Assembly: GCA_902627935.1 (NCBI GenBank)
Contig: CACOLA010000002.1
Coordinates: 124,001-188,000 of the forward strand
Length of the DNA: 64,000 bases
Source of the DNA: an uncultured Pelagibacteraceae bacterium
GTDB lineage: Bacteria > Pseudomonadota > Alphaproteobacteria > Pelagibacterales > Pelagibacteraceae
Reading direction: 5' to 3'
Shown: one piece after another, positions 61,985-64,000 of the stretch
Position numbering within the stretch: position 1 is the stretch's first letter
Layout of the letters: each line of letters opens with the position of its first letter
Notes under the pieces: model-generated
The model's input: the letters and a program-made list of their open reading frames with translations, nothing else
Databases searched by the model: none
Told to the model about the DNA's origin: nothing
Made by a program: the position numbers and the translations under genes

Positions 61985-62433
61985 TGAAAAAAATTTTAAT
62001 AATTTTATTCTTAATTCTTTCAGCTTGTGGATATCAACCTATATATATGAATACAAGTTTAGATAACTTTGAATTCTCAAAAATTAACATCGAGGGTGAG
62101 AATGATATTAATAAAAAACTTTTAAATTCTCTTATGTTAAAAGAAAATGTTGCAAATATTAATTTACCAGAACTATCTTTAAAAAGTTATTTTGAGGTCG
62201 AAGAAACTTCTAAAAATACTAAAGGTCAAATAGAAACTTACAGATCTAAAATATTGGTAAACTTAACAATAAGTGAAAATAACGATATAATTAAAAATAA
62301 AGTTTTTTCTGATCAATTTTCTTATAATAGAAAAAATAATAAATTTGAATTAATCGAATATCAAGCTGATATAAAAAATCAACTAATAAGCAAAATTATT
62401 GAGGATATAATCTTATTTTTAAATATGAAATGA
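61984..62433 (+). CDS. lptE: LPS-assembly lipoprotein LptE-like
   Basis: ILSACGYQPIY lipobox plus GYxPxY; between leuS and holA. Confidence 0.85.
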   Translation: MKKILIILFLILSACGYQPIYMNTSLDNFEFSKINIEGENDINKKLLNSLMLKENVANINLPELSLKSYFEVEETSKNTKGQIETYRSKILVNLTISENNDIIKNKVFSDQFSYNRKNNKFELIEYQADIKNQLISKIIEDIILFLNMK

Positions 62434-63416
62434 TAATTAAATATTTCAACTTAAAAAAGAGCTTAGAAAAACAAATAAATTTATATTTATTACATGGAAA
62501 AAACTCTGGTTTAATAGAGGATACAATAAACAATATCTTTAAACCTAATTTTTCTAAAAATATTTTTTATTATGATGAATCAGAATTATTATCAAATATA
62601 GAAATATTTAAAGAGAAAATATATAATGTGTCATTTTTCGAAAATGATAAACTAATTATTATCAATAGAGGCTCGGATAAACTAGTAAGTTTAATCAAAG
62701 AATTAATTGAAAAGAAAACTAAAGATTTAAAAATTATTATAAAGTCTGATGCTTTAGAAAAAAAATCAAAATTAAGAAATTTGTTTGAAAAAAGCAATGA
62801 AACAATCATAGTTCCTTTTTACGAGGATGACCATCAAACACTTATGAATATTGCTCAAAAGTTTTTTTCTCTAAAAAAAATAAAAATAACACCAGAAAAT
62901 ATTAACTTGATTGTTAGTAAGTCGATGGGAAATCGAATTAACCTGAAAAATGAGTTAGAAAAAATTGATAATTTTAGTAAAAAAAAATTATCAATTAATC
63001 ATGAAGAAATATTAAAACTTACTAATTTGGCAGAAAATTATAATTTTTCTGAATTAGTAGATTCTTGTCTTGCAAAAAATAAAAAGAAAACTTTAAATAT
63101 CTTAAATGAAAATAATTCCTCGAATGATGAAAATATAATAATTATTAAAACATTCTTATTCAAATTAAAAAGATTGAAAAAAATCAAAGAAAAATTAGAA
63201 AATGAAAAAAATGCCGATCATATTATTTCATCATTTAGACCTCCCATCTTTTGGAAGGACAAAAATATAATCAAACAACAATTAGAGGTTTGGTCATTAA
63301 ATCAAATAAAAGCATTAATAAAGAAAGTAAATGATTTAGAACTTTTAATTAAAAAAAATTCTCTAATATCAAATCAATTAATCAACAATTTTATTCTAGA
63401 AAAAATAAAAAATTAA
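62430..63416 (+). CDS. holA: DNA polymerase III delta subunit
   Basis: YLLHGKNSGLIEDTI...FPFYEDD; context leuS-lptE-holA-parB. Confidence 0.85.
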   Translation: MIIKYFNLKKSLEKQINLYLLHGKNSGLIEDTINNIFKPNFSKNIFYYDESELLSNIEIFKEKIYNVSFFENDKLIIINRGSDKLVSLIKELIEKKTKDLKIIIKSDALEKKSKLRNLFEKSNETIIVPFYEDDHQTLMNIAQKFFSLKKIKITPENINLIVSKSMGNRINLKNELEKIDNFSKKKLSINHEEILKLTNLAENYNFSELVDSCLAKNKKKTLNILNENNSSNDENIIIIKTFLFKLKRLKKIKEKLENEKNADHIISSFRPPIFWKDKNIIKQQLEVWSLNQIKALIKKVNDLELLIKKNSLISNQLINNFILEKIKN

Positions 63417-64000
63417 TAATTCTGCTTAATTATTTCAATAATTTTGTTTAATTGATCTATATCACTGTATGAGAATGTAATGGTACCTTTATTTCTTTTG
63501 CTATTTTTTATAATAACACTTAAACCAATTTTTTCTGATATTGAATTCTCTAACTCCTTAATATTTGCATCTTTAAATCTACTAATTTTATTTTTTTTGA
63601 TTTTAAATATCTTAACAAAACTTTCAGCTTGTCTTACAGACAATTTTTTTTCTACGATTTTGTCTGCGATAAAAGCAGCATTATCAAGACCTACTAAAAT
63701 TTTAGCATGACCTGCTGTAAGTTTTTTATTTTCAACTAGTTTTGTAACCTCATCTGGTAGAGTTAATAATCGTAACGAGTTCGTAATATAACTTCGACTC
63801 TTACCAATAAATTTAGATACTTTTTCTTGATCATAATTAAAATCATTAATTAATCTTTTATAACCTTGGGCTTCTTCGAACGGATTTAAATCGTGCCTCT
63901 GGACGTTTTCTACAATAGCAAATTCAAGAGATTTAAGATCATCAGCTTCTGTAATTACAACAGGTACATCATGCAAACCCGCTCTTTGAGCTGCTATCCA
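63413..64000 (-). CDS. parB: Chromosome partitioning protein ParB, C-terminal part (runs off window end)
   Basis: WIAAQRAGLHDVPVVITEADD...AIVENVQRHDLNPFEEAQGYKRLINDF...KFIGKSRSYITNSLRLLTLP. Confidence 0.95.
   Translation of the reverse strand, partial: WIAAQRAGLHDVPVVITEADDLKSLEFAIVENVQRHDLNPFEEAQGYKRLINDFNYDQEKVSKFIGKSRSYITNSLRLLTLPDEVTKLVENKKLTAGHAKILVGLDNAAFIADKIVEKKLSVRQAESFVKIFKIKKNKISRFKDANIKELENSISEKIGLSVIIKNSKRNKGTITFSYSDIDQLNKIIEIIKQNY

Noticed and set aside
1-64000. CRISPR arrays, prophage, transposase or integrase genes
   Set aside because: No regularly spaced repeats, no cas, phage or mobile-element proteins among the ORFs.

Overview
AT-rich, very compact alphaproteobacterial chromosome segment. 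Gene content and style look like Pelagibacterales/SAR11 (inference, no search run). It carries about 60 mostly housekeeping genes, one tRNA-Leu(CAA), two clear hairpin terminators, and no CRISPR array, prophage, transposon or rRNA. A long string of genes (irr-fabA-fabB-fabI ... pnp-rpsO-rbfA-infB-nusA-metK-lnt-ybeY-phoH-miaB-fur-tsaB-nfuA-trpS-murJ) resembles the ancestral alphaproteobacterial order, with apparent local losses (rimP, ylxR, truB, trmB, rimI) and a few insertions. Most interesting items, all read by eye: (1) an ORF missed by the track, 53670..53774 (-), encoding a 34-aa ArfA-like ribosome-rescue peptide with a KKGKGSFKRK motif, coupled by ATGA to an atypical wHTH regulator; (2) a near-consensus Irr box (TTTATAA-CGA-TTCTAAA) in the katG promoter next to an Irr-like gene, heading a katG/hydroxylase/DUF2061 cassette; (3) an LptM-like 44-aa lipoprotein between argH and lysA; (4) a match to the alphaproteobacterial sigma-32 promoter (CTTG-N17-CCTATAT) between grpE and dnaK; (5) divergent genes whose start codons share a palindromic ATGCAT; (6) a hairpin terminator immediately upstream of the nusA Shine-Dalgarno; (7) an identical 17-bp palindrome upstream of both dnaA and leuS; (8) a strongly shortened TsaB.
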